Position numbers and translations under genes: made by a program
Notes under the pieces: model-generated
Seen by the model: only the letters and a program-made list of their open reading frames with translations
Database searches by the model: none
What the model was told of the DNA's origin: nothing
In this document: piece after piece, positions 38,072 through 46,902 of the stretch
How positions within the stretch are numbered: the stretch's first letter is position 1
Layout of the letters: each line of letters begins with the position of its first letter
DNA from: CAZSDW01 sp964605705
GTDB lineage: Bacteria; Fidelibacterota; UBA2242
Direction of reading: 5' to 3'
NCBI GenBank assembly: GCA_964605705.1
Contig: CAZSDW010000001.1
Span: forward strand, 62,001-126,000
DNA length: 64,000 nt

Positions 38072-39007
38072 ATGTATTTACTTTATTTTGTCGCCGGGTT
38101 TATACTTCTCTATTATGGGGCGGATTTTCTTGTTCGGGGCAGCGCTTCAATCGCAGTATCGCTGGGTGTAAAAAAGATCGTGGTTGGCTTGACACTGGTG
38201 GCATTGGGTACTTCAATGCCGGAATTTGTAGTAAGTTTTTTCGCAGCTCTTGAAAAGGCAGATGGCGTCAGTATTGGCAATATCGTCGGCAGCAACCTGG
38301 CAAATATTCTGCTGGTACTGGGACTGTCTTCGGTGATTCGACCCATTCAGGTAAAAAGAAGGGTGTTTCTGCTGGAACTTCCGGTGCTGTTGCTGATTAC
38401 GGGTATGTTTGTTGTTTTTTGCATAGATGGTGCGCTTAATGGGTTGGAAGGTATCGTAATGATGGCCGTATTTGTGGTCTATATGACTTTTATCATTATC
38501 AATCGCAAAGTGCGCGAAGGGTCTGATGTTGAACTTATACCAATGGAAAAAGGACATATGGTCAAAAATGTATTTCTGTCGGCAATCGGTTTGGTCGGGC
38601 TTGTGGTCGGCGGACAATTGACCGTGCGCGGCGCAATTGGTCTTGCTCAGGCATTCGGAATTTCAGAAGTGATTATCGGGCTGACCGTTGTCGCATTAGG
38701 AACATCTCTGCCGGAATTGTTTACCAGTGTTGTGGCAGTCATTAAAAACGAGGACGAAATTTCGATTGGTAACATTATCGGGAGTAATCTTTTCAATGTA
38801 GCGTTTGTTTTGGGAATTATCCCCATGATCCATACTTTGAAAGTTGATGCGGGGATTGTTCGTTTTGAAAACATATTTTTGTTTTTCGTGACTGTTTTAC
38901 TGTCGGTGTTTTTATTTATCGGGCGCAGTTTATCGAGAATTGAAGGAATAATCCTTCTGGTCCTCTATGTTCTGTTTATTTTGAACCTTATCTACAATTT
39001 TATATAA
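38072..39007 (+). CDS. CaCA-family sodium/calcium antiporter (YrbG-like)
   Basis: An inner-membrane exchanger with about ten helices. The two inverted-topology alpha repeats are explicit: VVGLTLVALGTSMPEFVVS with IGNIVGSNLANILLVLG in the first half, and IIGLTVVALGTSLPELFTS with IGNIIGSNLFNVAFVLG in the second. The conserved acidic residue in each TSMPE/TSLPE binds the cation. Length 311 is typical of K-independent bacterial members. The ion specificity is inferred. Confidence 0.93.
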   Translation: MYLLYFVAGFILLYYGADFLVRGSASIAVSLGVKKIVVGLTLVALGTSMPEFVVSFFAALEKADGVSIGNIVGSNLANILLVLGLSSVIRPIQVKRRVFLLELPVLLLITGMFVVFCIDGALNGLEGIVMMAVFVVYMTFIIINRKVREGSDVELIPMEKGHMVKNVFLSAIGLVGLVVGGQLTVRGAIGLAQAFGISEVIIGLTVVALGTSLPELFTSVVAVIKNEDEISIGNIIGSNLFNVAFVLGIIPMIHTLKVDAGIVRFENIFLFFVTVLLSVFLFIGRSLSRIEGIILLVLYVLFILNLIYNFI

Positions 39008-39013
39008 ATTTCG

Positions 39014-39811
39014 ATGAAGATTGCAATTTATCAATTTGCTCCGTTGCGGGGAAATGTTGCGGGCAATATCGGAAAAATTGAGGCAGTATTAAGACAATAT
39101 TCGGATATTGACCTGTGGGTTTTACCGGAACTGTCAACAACGGGATATTTGTTTGAAAACCGGACGGAGCTGTTGCCTCAGGCGGAGCAATTTCCAGGCG
39201 GCAGAACCGGGCAATGGCTTAGCAAAATTACCGACCAGCTGAAAACGTCGATTGTTATCGGGGTTGCGGAAAAATACAACGCTCATCTTTTCAACAGTGC
39301 TGTTGTTTTTTCCAATGGCGAACAGATTGGACGGTATCGAAAAATTCATTTGTTTAGTGATGAGAAAGTGCTGTTTAGCGCCGGTGACGAACCACCACCG
39401 GTTGTTGAAATTGCCGGCGCTAAAGTAGGAATTATGATCTGTTTCGACTGGATTTACCCGGAGATATCTCGCACACTCGCCTTGAAAGGCGCCCAGCTAA
39501 TCGCGCACCCGGCGAACCTGGTACTGCCCTATTGTCCCGATGCCATGATTACACGCAGTATTGAAAACCGAGTGTTTACAGCGACGGCAAACCGGATCGG
39601 CTCGGAACAATTGCCGGGTGGGCAGGAAATGAATTTTATTGGAAACAGCCAGATTACGGACATTCAGGGAAATCGTCTAGGGCGGCTTTCCGGGTCAGAA
39701 GAAGCCGTGCTGGTTGTTGAAATTGATACAGAGCAGGCAAATAATAAGCAAATAACTAATAGGAACGATCTGTTCGGAGATCGAAAACCGCATTTATACT
39801 TTAAGAATTAG
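39014..39811 (+). CDS. Carbon-nitrogen hydrolase (nitrilase superfamily)
   Basis: The nitrilase catalytic triad is visible: E39 in LPEL, K110 in YRKIHLF and C143 in MICFDWIYPE. Length 265 fits the single-domain amidase branch. It hydrolyses a C-N bond in some small amide. The specificity cannot be told from sequence; omega-amidase or deaminated-glutathione amidase are possible. It starts seven bases after the exchanger's stop and precedes the dehydrogenase-like gene by ten. Confidence 0.9.
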   Translation: MKIAIYQFAPLRGNVAGNIGKIEAVLRQYSDIDLWVLPELSTTGYLFENRTELLPQAEQFPGGRTGQWLSKITDQLKTSIVIGVAEKYNAHLFNSAVVFSNGEQIGRYRKIHLFSDEKVLFSAGDEPPPVVEIAGAKVGIMICFDWIYPEISRTLALKGAQLIAHPANLVLPYCPDAMITRSIENRVFTATANRIGSEQLPGGQEMNFIGNSQITDIQGNRLGRLSGSEEAVLVVEIDTEQANNKQITNRNDLFGDRKPHLYFKN

Positions 39812-39821
39812 GGGAGAAAAC

Positions 39822-40952
39822 TTGAAAAAAATAGTCGTTTTTGGTTCCGGAATGGTAGGTAGCGCGATAGCTATCGATTTGAATAAGCAATATGATGTTA
39901 CGGTAGCGGATATTTGTGAAACAAATTTTGAAAAACTCCAGCGCCAGCAGGGAATACAGCTTGTAAAAGCAGATGTGACAAATTCGACGGCTCTTTCGGC
40001 GGTCATCAAAGCTGCCGATCTGGTTATTTCGGCGGTCCCCGGCTCCATCGGTTTTAACACGTTGAAAAATGTGATCGAAAACAAAAAGAATGTTGTTGAT
40101 ATTGCCTTCTTTCCGGAAGACGCATTCAAACTCGACAAACTGGCAAAAAAGATGGGAGTAACGGCAATTGTCGATTGCGGCGTCGCGCCGGGTATGAGTA
40201 ATTTACTGCTGGGGTATCACAATAAGCAGATGTCTGTGGAAACCTTTGAGTGTCTGGTGGGCGGATTGCCGGTGAAGAGAAGCTTGCCCTATGAATATAA
40301 AGCGCCCTTTTCACCATCTGATGTGATTGAGGAGTATATTCGCCCAGCTCGTTTTGTTGAAAACGGAAAAATTGTGACAAGAGCGGCGCTGTCTGATCCG
40401 GAACTGGTGGAGTTTGAATCGATCGGCACTCTTGAGGCATTTAATACTGATGGATTGAGAAGTTTGATAAAGACAATAAAAGTTCCGAACATGAAAGAAA
40501 AAACGCTCCGGTACCCGGGACATATTGATATTATTCAGGTGCTCCGGGAAACGGGATTTTTCAATAGTAATGCCATTGATGTCAATGGTCAAAAAGTCGT
40601 TCCGCGCGATTTGAGTTCACAGTTGCTGTTCAAGTTATGGCGGCTGGAACCCGATGATGAGGAGTTCACGGTAATGCGGATCAGGATCAGTGGTATGGAA
40701 AATGGAAAACCCAAATCCTATATCTATAGCATGCTGGATCGGTTTGATATGGAAACCCGGACTTCTTCGATGGCACGCACCACCGGCTATACCTGTACGG
40801 CTGCCGCGAATCTGTTTTTAGAAGGCAAATATCAACGCAAGGGAATTAATCCACCGGAATTTATAGGCGAAGATTCTGATTGTGTCGATTATGTTCTTCA
40901 ATATTTAGCGCACCGCAATATTTTTTATAAACGTATTGAAAAAAATGACTGA
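39822..40952 (+). CDS. Saccharopine dehydrogenase-like oxidoreductase
   Basis: An N-terminal Rossmann fold (VVFGSGMVGSAIAIDL), then ADLVISAVPG and VDCGVAPGMSNLL, matching the saccharopine/lysine dehydrogenase family. The C-terminal domain has EYKAPFSPSDVIEEY and ARTTGYTCTAAANL, where the family binds substrate. The start is TTG with GGGGAGA eight bases upstream. Family reactions join or split lysine and alpha-keto acids, or oxidise lysine; which one applies here is not decided. Confidence 0.88.
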   Translation: MKKIVVFGSGMVGSAIAIDLNKQYDVTVADICETNFEKLQRQQGIQLVKADVTNSTALSAVIKAADLVISAVPGSIGFNTLKNVIENKKNVVDIAFFPEDAFKLDKLAKKMGVTAIVDCGVAPGMSNLLLGYHNKQMSVETFECLVGGLPVKRSLPYEYKAPFSPSDVIEEYIRPARFVENGKIVTRAALSDPELVEFESIGTLEAFNTDGLRSLIKTIKVPNMKEKTLRYPGHIDIIQVLRETGFFNSNAIDVNGQKVVPRDLSSQLLFKLWRLEPDDEEFTVMRIRISGMENGKPKSYIYSMLDRFDMETRTSSMARTTGYTCTAAANLFLEGKYQRKGINPPEFIGEDSDCVDYVLQYLAHRNIFYKRIEKND

Positions 40953-41205
40953 TTGTATGGAAGAACAACAGGCAATGAGTTGGCTGCGCCGATATACCGA
41001 TGGGGTCTGTACAATCCTTCGTTATGTTGATTTAAATGAAAGTGATGCCGTTGAACTACTGCATGAAGCCAGAAATGCAGTGCTTCAACAATTCCCGGGA
41101 ACCGAAAATCAGTATGCCATAATTTATGAGAGAAGGTATCGGAGAATTCTGGCGCGGCGGGGCATTTATCTGCCATTAAACGGTGAAGACACGCAGAGGA
41201 ATTAA
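40945..41205 (+). CDS. Small protein of unknown function
   Basis: An 86-residue helical protein (MSWLRRYTDGVCTIL, VELLHEARNAVLQQF, then an Arg-rich YERRYRRILARRGIYLP). No family was recognised. ATG 40945 overlaps the dehydrogenase stop by eight bases; ATG 40957 is an alternative. It ends just before the HD gene, whose ribosome site lies within its last codons. The tight packing is the main support for it. Confidence 0.6.
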   Translation: MTDCMEEQQAMSWLRRYTDGVCTILRYVDLNESDAVELLHEARNAVLQQFPGTENQYAIIYERRYRRILARRGIYLPLNGEDTQRN

Positions 41206-41206
41206 T

Positions 41207-41782
41207 ATGATAAACAACAGAGAAAAAGCCTGGCGATTGCTAACGTCTTATACTAAAACGGACTCTCTAATCAGACACGCCTTGGCAGTTGAGGCGGCGA
41301 TGCGGTACTACGCGGGATATTTTCATGAAGATGTGGAGTACTGGGGAATTGTCGGACTGTTGCATGATTTTGATTATGAGCGTTTCCCGAATGAAGAAAA
41401 TCATCCTTTCCGCGGCAGTGAAATTCTGGAAAAAGAGGGTTATCCTGAAGAGATGCGGAGAGCAATCATGGGACACGCCAGCTATACCGGCGTTCCCCGG
41501 GATACACTTCTGGCAAAGACACTCTTCGCAGTGGATGAACTTGCGGGATTCATTATGGCGGTTGCCCTGGTTCGTCCCTCAAAGAGTATTCTTGATGTCA
41601 GCCCAAAATCGGTGAAGAAAAAATTCAAAACCAGAGCCTTTGCCGCCAAAGTCAATCGGGAAGAAATTCAGCTGGGCATCCAGGAATTGGAGGTTGATGA
41701 AACGGAGCACATCCAACGGGTAATCGATGCCCTTAAGCCGATAGCAAAAGAGATTGGGCTAGAAGGAATTGATATTTCATAG
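41207..41782 (+). CDS. HD-domain phosphohydrolase-like protein
   Basis: HD superfamily: H at RHALAVEAAM, the HD pair in GLLHDFDYE, and H in ENHPFRGSEIL followed by GHASYTG, in the expected order for metal-dependent phosphohydrolases. The start is ATG 41207, with GAGGA six bases upstream; an earlier in-frame ATG lies inside the previous gene. Family members cleave phosphate from nucleotides or are annotated as predicted hydrolases. The substrate is unknown. Confidence 0.88.
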   Translation: MINNREKAWRLLTSYTKTDSLIRHALAVEAAMRYYAGYFHEDVEYWGIVGLLHDFDYERFPNEENHPFRGSEILEKEGYPEEMRRAIMGHASYTGVPRDTLLAKTLFAVDELAGFIMAVALVRPSKSILDVSPKSVKKKFKTRAFAAKVNREEIQLGIQELEVDETEHIQRVIDALKPIAKEIGLEGIDIS

Positions 41783-41791
41783 TCTCTGGAT

Positions 41792-41820
41792 TTGTTAAAC
41801 CCATTTATTTTGGTTAATAT
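41792..41820 (+). promoter_or_regulatory. Possible promoter of the radical SAM-rng unit
   Basis: TTGTTA, 17 bases, TAATAT. The -10 is the same hexamer as in the strong promoter at 24530. It lies in the 142-bp gap upstream of the radical SAM gene. Each box has four of six consensus matches. Confidence 0.4.
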
Positions 41821-41924
41821 AGCACCGGAAATTACCCTGTTCAGATAAATTTAGAGAACGGTGAACAGGTTAATATAAATTTTTTCTCTAGTTAGGAGAG
41901 AAACTGAAATTTCAAGAGCAGGCT

Positions 41925-44438
41925 GTGGACTGCTACTCATTTATTGAGCGGGAAATATTACCCGTTGTTGAAAAGCCGGGTCGCTATACGGGTAACGAGA
42001 TCAATGTTCATAACAAAGATTTCGACGGTGCCGATGCCAGGATTGCATTAATATATCCCGATTTATATGATGTTGGCATGTCCTATTACGGTTTTCAGAT
42101 TTTATATCATCTGTTAAACCGGGAACATGAGATTGTCGCCGATCGGGCTTATGCGCCCTGGACGGATTTTGAACAACAACTTCGTAAAAATTCGATACCG
42201 CTTTACGGCTTAGAAACCAAAACCCCGCTGAATAAATATGATGTTCTGGGGTTCACGCTGCCCTATGAACTGACCTATACTAATATCCTTAATATACTCG
42301 ATCTTTCGCATGTGCCGGTTTTCTCAAAAGATCGCAGCGAGGCGGACCCAATCGTGATAGCCGGGGGCAGTAACGCCTACAATCCCGAACCGTTGGCAGA
42401 TTTCATCGATATTTTTCTGGCGGGAGATGGCGAAGAAATCATTGCACCGCTGGTTAGGTATATCGGAAAACTGAAAAGAGAAAACTGTCAGAGGGACGAT
42501 CTACTTAAAAAATTGATTGCTGAATTTGAAGGATTGTACATACCCCGATTTTACAAGCACAAACCGCAGTCAGCCGATGGAATGATGGTGGCAATACCAA
42601 CCGAGGATGGAATACCGAAAAAAATAAAAGCCTTGCGTATTTCAAGCCTGAAGCCCGAATATTTTCCGGAAAAACCAATTATTCCGCTGATTGAAATTAC
42701 CCAGGATCGGCTGGTGGCAGAAGTCATGCGTGGTTGCACCCAGGGCTGCCGTTTTTGTCAGGCGGGTATGATTTATCGCCCGGTTCGGGAGCGATTGCCT
42801 CAGGACCTATGCGAACAAATTGAAAAATCGCTTGAGGTGACGGGCTACGAAAATGTCTCCTTACTGTCATTGTCATCTTCGGATTATTGTGGAATAGGAG
42901 AATTGATTGCCGGGATTTCACAATTCCTGGATGATAATAGTATTGGGCTGTCACTTCCCTCCATGCGCTTGGATAGTTTTTCAGAGTCAATTGCCTATAT
43001 CGCTCAAAGAACCAGAAAGTCAGGACTGACGTTTGCCCCGGAAGCCGGATCTGAACGTCTGCGTCGGTCAATTAATAAAAATATTACTGATGAAGACCTG
43101 ATGAAATCCGTCGATATTGCCCTGAAATACGGCTGGCGCTCTATAAAGCTTTATTTTATGCTGGGACTGCCGACCGAAACCGATGAGGATATTGAAGGAA
43201 TTGCCCGTCTCACAAAGGCTGTTTTAGAGAGAAGCAAGAAACGGTTGTCGATCAATATTACTTTGTCCACGTTTGTGCCGAAGCCCTTTACACCGTTTCA
43301 GTGGGAAGCCCAGAATCAGCCACAAGATATCCAGCGAAAACTGGATTTAATCAAGAGTGAATTGCGCAAGTTTAAGCAGGTAAAGATTATGGCACGGGAC
43401 CCGTATTATTCGCAATTTGAAGGGTTCATTTCAAGGGGTGATCGGGCTGTGTCGCAGGTGATTTATGATGCATGGAAAAACGGGGCTAAATTTGATTCAT
43501 GGCGGGAACTGCTTAACCGCGATGCTTGGGATCGGGCATTTGAGAAAAATGGCTTGAATGTCGAACATTATACGGGAAAAAGAGATGTTGAAACGGCGTT
43601 AGCCTGGGAGCACATTGATGCGCGGATTACAAAAAAATTTTTATTGAGTGAACGGGAAAAAGCCTATCGAGATCAAAGCACGATAGATTGCCGGGCTTAT
43701 TGTATTGCTTGTGGCGTGTGTGGTCCGGATGATCTGTTTATGAATCTGGTAGAGATAAAGGAGCCCGTTTTTCCTAATCCTGTTGAAAAGCAGGACGGGA
43801 CAAATGTTCCGGAAATAAAATATCGGCTCAGATACAGCAAATTGAATGGGACCCGGTTTATATCCCATTTGGATACGCTGCATGTATTCCGGCAGGCAAT
43901 GCGGCGAGCCAAACTGAGCTTATCCTTTACGCGGGGATTTAATCGTCGTCCGAAAATATCTGCCGGCTACCCGCTTCCTCTCGGATATAGCTCTCTTGAT
44001 GAATATATCGACATTGTATTGAACGCTGAGGCGGAAAACATTGTTGAGCGCCTGAACAGTGAATTGCCCAAGGGTATTCAAATAATCAGTGCCGAAACCG
44101 TACCCCTGAAATCACAATCCCTGTTTTCACAGGCAACCGGATTTGATTATGAAGTCCAGTTTTCGCAAATATTGCCGGACACGATTGCGCCACGGATTGA
44201 TGCGATTTTAGCACAGGAAGAGTTGCCAGTTGAATGTAATCGAAAAGGTCACTCGAAATTGGTGAATATTCGGGAATTCATCCGGAACATTAAAAAAACA
44301 GGCGATCATACGCTTCTTCTGTCATTGAGCGTGCTGGCGGGACAAACCGCTCGTCCCGGTGAAGTATTATCGCATTTGAAATTAGATACTGCGTGGACTA
44401 TTTGTCGCAGTAAGACATATTTAAAACCAATGAATTAG
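41925..44438 (+). CDS. Radical SAM protein fused to DUF2344 (TIGR03960/TIGR03936 type)
   Basis: The N-terminal part is a B12-binding-like region (ALIYPDLYDVGMSYYGFQILYH), then the radical SAM cluster motif CTQGCRFC near residue 270 and GLTFAPEAGSERLR. The C-terminal 200 residues are the DUF2344 domain (KYRLRYSKLNGTRFISHLDTL, FTRGFNRRPKISAGYPLPLGY). The fused arrangement, next to rng, rplU and rpmA, is common in several phyla. GTG 41925 has no good ribosome site; CTG 41904 lies five bases after AGGAG and would add seven residues. The reaction is unknown. Confidence 0.9.
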   Translation: MDCYSFIEREILPVVEKPGRYTGNEINVHNKDFDGADARIALIYPDLYDVGMSYYGFQILYHLLNREHEIVADRAYAPWTDFEQQLRKNSIPLYGLETKTPLNKYDVLGFTLPYELTYTNILNILDLSHVPVFSKDRSEADPIVIAGGSNAYNPEPLADFIDIFLAGDGEEIIAPLVRYIGKLKRENCQRDDLLKKLIAEFEGLYIPRFYKHKPQSADGMMVAIPTEDGIPKKIKALRISSLKPEYFPEKPIIPLIEITQDRLVAEVMRGCTQGCRFCQAGMIYRPVRERLPQDLCEQIEKSLEVTGYENVSLLSLSSSDYCGIGELIAGISQFLDDNSIGLSLPSMRLDSFSESIAYIAQRTRKSGLTFAPEAGSERLRRSINKNITDEDLMKSVDIALKYGWRSIKLYFMLGLPTETDEDIEGIARLTKAVLERSKKRLSINITLSTFVPKPFTPFQWEAQNQPQDIQRKLDLIKSELRKFKQVKIMARDPYYSQFEGFISRGDRAVSQVIYDAWKNGAKFDSWRELLNRDAWDRAFEKNGLNVEHYTGKRDVETALAWEHIDARITKKFLLSEREKAYRDQSTIDCRAYCIACGVCGPDDLFMNLVEIKEPVFPNPVEKQDGTNVPEIKYRLRYSKLNGTRFISHLDTLHVFRQAMRRAKLSLSFTRGFNRRPKISAGYPLPLGYSSLDEYIDIVLNAEAENIVERLNSELPKGIQIISAETVPLKSQSLFSQATGFDYEVQFSQILPDTIAPRIDAILAQEELPVECNRKGHSKLVNIREFIRNIKKTGDHTLLLSLSVLAGQTARPGEVLSHLKLDTAWTICRSKTYLKPMN

Positions 44439-44452
44439 ATTGGAAAGATTTC

Positions 44453-45994
44453 ATGGAAAAACAGATTTTAATTAGTGAAACAGCTAAAGAGACCCGCATT
44501 GCCATTCTTGAAGATGGCGACCTGGTTGAGTTCTTTGTTGAAAAGCCCGAACGCAATCGCATGATGGGGAGTATTTATAAAGGAAAAGTAGAAAACGTCA
44601 TTGATGCGATCCAAGCTGCTTTTGTGGATATTGGATTCCAGCAGAATGCGTTTTTGCCTTTTTCGGAAATGGATAATCACGCTGGTGTCGCTTCAATGAT
44701 CGAGAGTATGGTCAGGGAGAGCGACACCCAAAGTGAGTCCCGGGGTCGGCGCGAAAAATCGCGTGTAAGTTCTCCCGCGGGCTTAAAAACAGGGCAGGAT
44801 ATTCTGGTTCAGGTCATCAAGGAGCCCTTTGCCCAGAAGGGTCCGAGAGTCACAACGGATCTTTCGATTCCGGGCAGATTTCTGGTGCTGGTTCCGAATG
44901 TTGATTATGTCGGAATATCGAAAAAGATAACGACCAGAAGTGAAAAAAGCCGCCTGCGTAAAATCGCGTATGATTTAAAGCCCAAGAACTTTGGTTTAAT
45001 CATTCGAACGGTTGCCGAGGGACAGGACGAAAAGGTTCTGAAAAATGATTTAAATAATCTGATTCAGAGTTGGTCTGACCTGGAAGCTTCCGTCAAAATT
45101 AATCCGGCACCGGTTTGTGTGTATAAAGATATGGAGATTACTGCAACAGTCATCCGTGATCTGTTATCCCCGGATATTGATAGGATTATCGTTGATTCGA
45201 AGTCATTATATCGGGTCTTACACGCCTATATTAAAAGTGTCTCTCCACAGTTTGTTAAAAAAATTAGTTATCACAGTGCCCGGAATCCCCTCTTTAATGA
45301 ATATAATGTGGAAAAAGAGTTTGAAAAATCGTTGAATAAAAAGATCTGGCTGAAAAGCGGCGGCTTTATTGTCATTGAACATACCGAGGCAATGGCGACA
45401 ATTGATGTGAATAGTGGAAAGTTTATTGGAAAAAAGGATCACGAGAAAAATTCCCTGAAAATAAATTTACAGGCAGCCAAAGAAATTGCCCGGCAGCTGA
45501 GATTAAGAGATATCGGTGGGCTGATCGTGATTGATTTTATCGACATGGAAGAACAGGAAAACAAAAAGAAAGTTTTCCAGGATTTGAAACGCGCCCTGTA
45601 TGCCGATCGGGCAAAAGTGGCGCTTTCTCCGATTTCAGATTTTGGACTGCTTGAAATGACCCGCCAAAGAACTCGTGTAAATCTCTTACATAGTGTCAGC
45701 GAAGAATGTCCCCTTTGTCATGGTTCCGGTAGAATATCATCCAAAGAATCGGTAGTAACCAAGATTGAAGGATGGATTAGGCGCTTCAAAGTCAATTCGC
45801 GATCCAAGCGCCTGACAATTCACCTGCACCCCGATATGATCGAATATCTGCGGGTATCGACCAATAACCTGATGCGTAAAATCCAGTGGAAGAATTTTCT
45901 GCGAATAAAAATTGTCGAAGATAATTCTATACCAGTTGATGATTTTAAGGTGTTTCTGGCGAAGACCGAGAAAGAAATCACGGACCAATATTAA
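44453..45994 (+). CDS. rng: Ribonuclease E/G family protein (RNase G)
   Basis: An endoribonuclease involved in rRNA and mRNA processing. The S1-like RNA-binding part is MMGSIYKGKVENVIDAIQAAFVDIG. The catalytic core has GGFIVIEHTEAMATIDVNSGKFIG and GGLIVIDFIDM, with the family aspartates. The zinc-link cysteines are CPLCHGSGR near residue 419. Length 513 is RNase G-like, without the RNase E scaffold tail. It is followed by L21 and L27, a common arrangement. Confidence 0.95.
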   Translation: MEKQILISETAKETRIAILEDGDLVEFFVEKPERNRMMGSIYKGKVENVIDAIQAAFVDIGFQQNAFLPFSEMDNHAGVASMIESMVRESDTQSESRGRREKSRVSSPAGLKTGQDILVQVIKEPFAQKGPRVTTDLSIPGRFLVLVPNVDYVGISKKITTRSEKSRLRKIAYDLKPKNFGLIIRTVAEGQDEKVLKNDLNNLIQSWSDLEASVKINPAPVCVYKDMEITATVIRDLLSPDIDRIIVDSKSLYRVLHAYIKSVSPQFVKKISYHSARNPLFNEYNVEKEFEKSLNKKIWLKSGGFIVIEHTEAMATIDVNSGKFIGKKDHEKNSLKINLQAAKEIARQLRLRDIGGLIVIDFIDMEEQENKKKVFQDLKRALYADRAKVALSPISDFGLLEMTRQRTRVNLLHSVSEECPLCHGSGRISSKESVVTKIEGWIRRFKVNSRSKRLTIHLHPDMIEYLRVSTNNLMRKIQWKNFLRIKIVEDNSIPVDDFKVFLAKTEKEITDQY

Positions 45995-45996
45995 AC

Positions 45997-46025
45997 TTGA
46001 CAAATCTTATGGGATTATCTAAATT
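45997..46025 (+). promoter_or_regulatory. Probable promoter of rplU-rpmA
   Basis: TTGACA (perfect -35), 17 bases, TAAATT (four of six). It starts in the last codon of rng plus its stop, and sits 37 bases before the rplU ATG, so the ribosomal genes can be made without rng. Confidence 0.6.
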
Positions 46026-46061
46026 TGCAAGCCATATTGAAATTCAACTTTAGAGAGATAT

Positions 46062-46454
46062 ATGAACACTGAAATGTATGCAATCGCCGATGTTGCCGGC
46101 GATCAGGTGGTTCTGGAAACAGGAAAAAAAGTAGCAGTACCCAAATTGGATATTGAAGCGGGCAAGAAATTTATGGTTGATTCCGTGCTTTATCTTAGAA
46201 CCGGAGACACTGTAAAAATTGGCAATCCGACTGTCAAAGACATTCAGATTGAGACAGTTGTCGTTGAGCAAAAACGTCTGCCAAAGGTTATTGTATTCAA
46301 AAAGAAACGCCGCAAGGGTTATAAGGTTAAAAAGGGTCATCGCCAACCATATACGCTGCTGGAAGTAAAGGGCATTCAGACAACCAAGAAAGCTAAATCC
46401 AAGACCAAAACAGCGATAAAAACAGCCGAGCCGGAAGCAGCAGAGAAAGAATAG
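46062..46454 (+). CDS. rplU: 50S ribosomal protein L21
   Basis: The fold-defining stretches are MYAIADVAGDQVVLETGKKVAVPKL and TVVVEQKRLPKVIVFKKKRRKGYKVKKGHRQPYT. The C-terminus carries an extra lysine-rich tail (TKKAKSKTKTAIKTAEPEAAEKE), longer than the about 103 residues of most L21 proteins. AGAGAG precedes the ATG. It lies 12 bases before rpmA. Confidence 0.97.
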   Translation: MNTEMYAIADVAGDQVVLETGKKVAVPKLDIEAGKKFMVDSVLYLRTGDTVKIGNPTVKDIQIETVVVEQKRLPKVIVFKKKRRKGYKVKKGHRQPYTLLEVKGIQTTKKAKSKTKTAIKTAEPEAAEKE

Positions 46455-46466
46455 GAGCGACTAACA

Positions 46467-46718
46467 ATGGCACATAAAAAAGGTGTAGGTAGTTCTAAAA
46501 ACGGGCGCGATAGCAACGCAAAGCGTCTGGGGGTGAAACGTTATGGTGGAGAACAGGTAACCGCAGGATCGATTATTGTTCGTCAGCGCGGAACCCGTAT
46601 TCATCCCGGCAGCAATGTTGGTAAAGGCAACGATGATACGTTGTTTGCGCTGGTTGATGGCGTTGTCTCTTTTGAGAGAAAAGGTCGCGACAAAAAAATA
46701 GTCAGCATATTGAATTAA
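46467..46718 (+). CDS. rpmA: 50S ribosomal protein L27
   Basis: The N-terminus [16 protein letters not shown] is the flexible arm that reaches the peptidyl-transferase centre, uncleaved (no extra leader as in Firmicutes). The rest, [24 protein letters not shown] and [16 protein letters not shown], is diagnostic. Length 83 is normal. AGGAG lies before the ATG. Confidence 0.98.
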   Translation: MAHKKGVGSSKNGRDSNAKRLGVKRYGGEQVTAGSIIVRQRGTRIHPGSNVGKGNDDTLFALVDGVVSFERKGRDKKIVSILN

Positions 46719-46720
46719 GC

Positions 46721-46780
46721 AAATCCCGCAATTTTTATATAGGGGAAACCCACTTTCCCCCTTTCGGTTGCGGGATTTTT
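46721..46780 (+). terminator. Terminator of rplU-rpmA with nested hairpin
   Basis: The outer stem AAATCCCGCAA (46721-46731) pairs with TTGCGGGATTT (46768-46778) over eleven bases. An inner stem GGGGAAA (46742-46748) pairs with TTTCCCC (46754-46760) around CCCAC. A T run follows. The outer loop is unusually long, so the element is a two-level fold. Confidence 0.85.
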
Positions 46781-46902
46781 ATCTTCTGACAAATATATTC
46801 TCCAATAAGTTCCGAAATAATCCTGTCAATAAACAGGAACGGTTTAGCCGGTAAGGAAATCTAGTGAAGCAAATATTGGGGAATTACCTGATATCAATTG
46901 AG

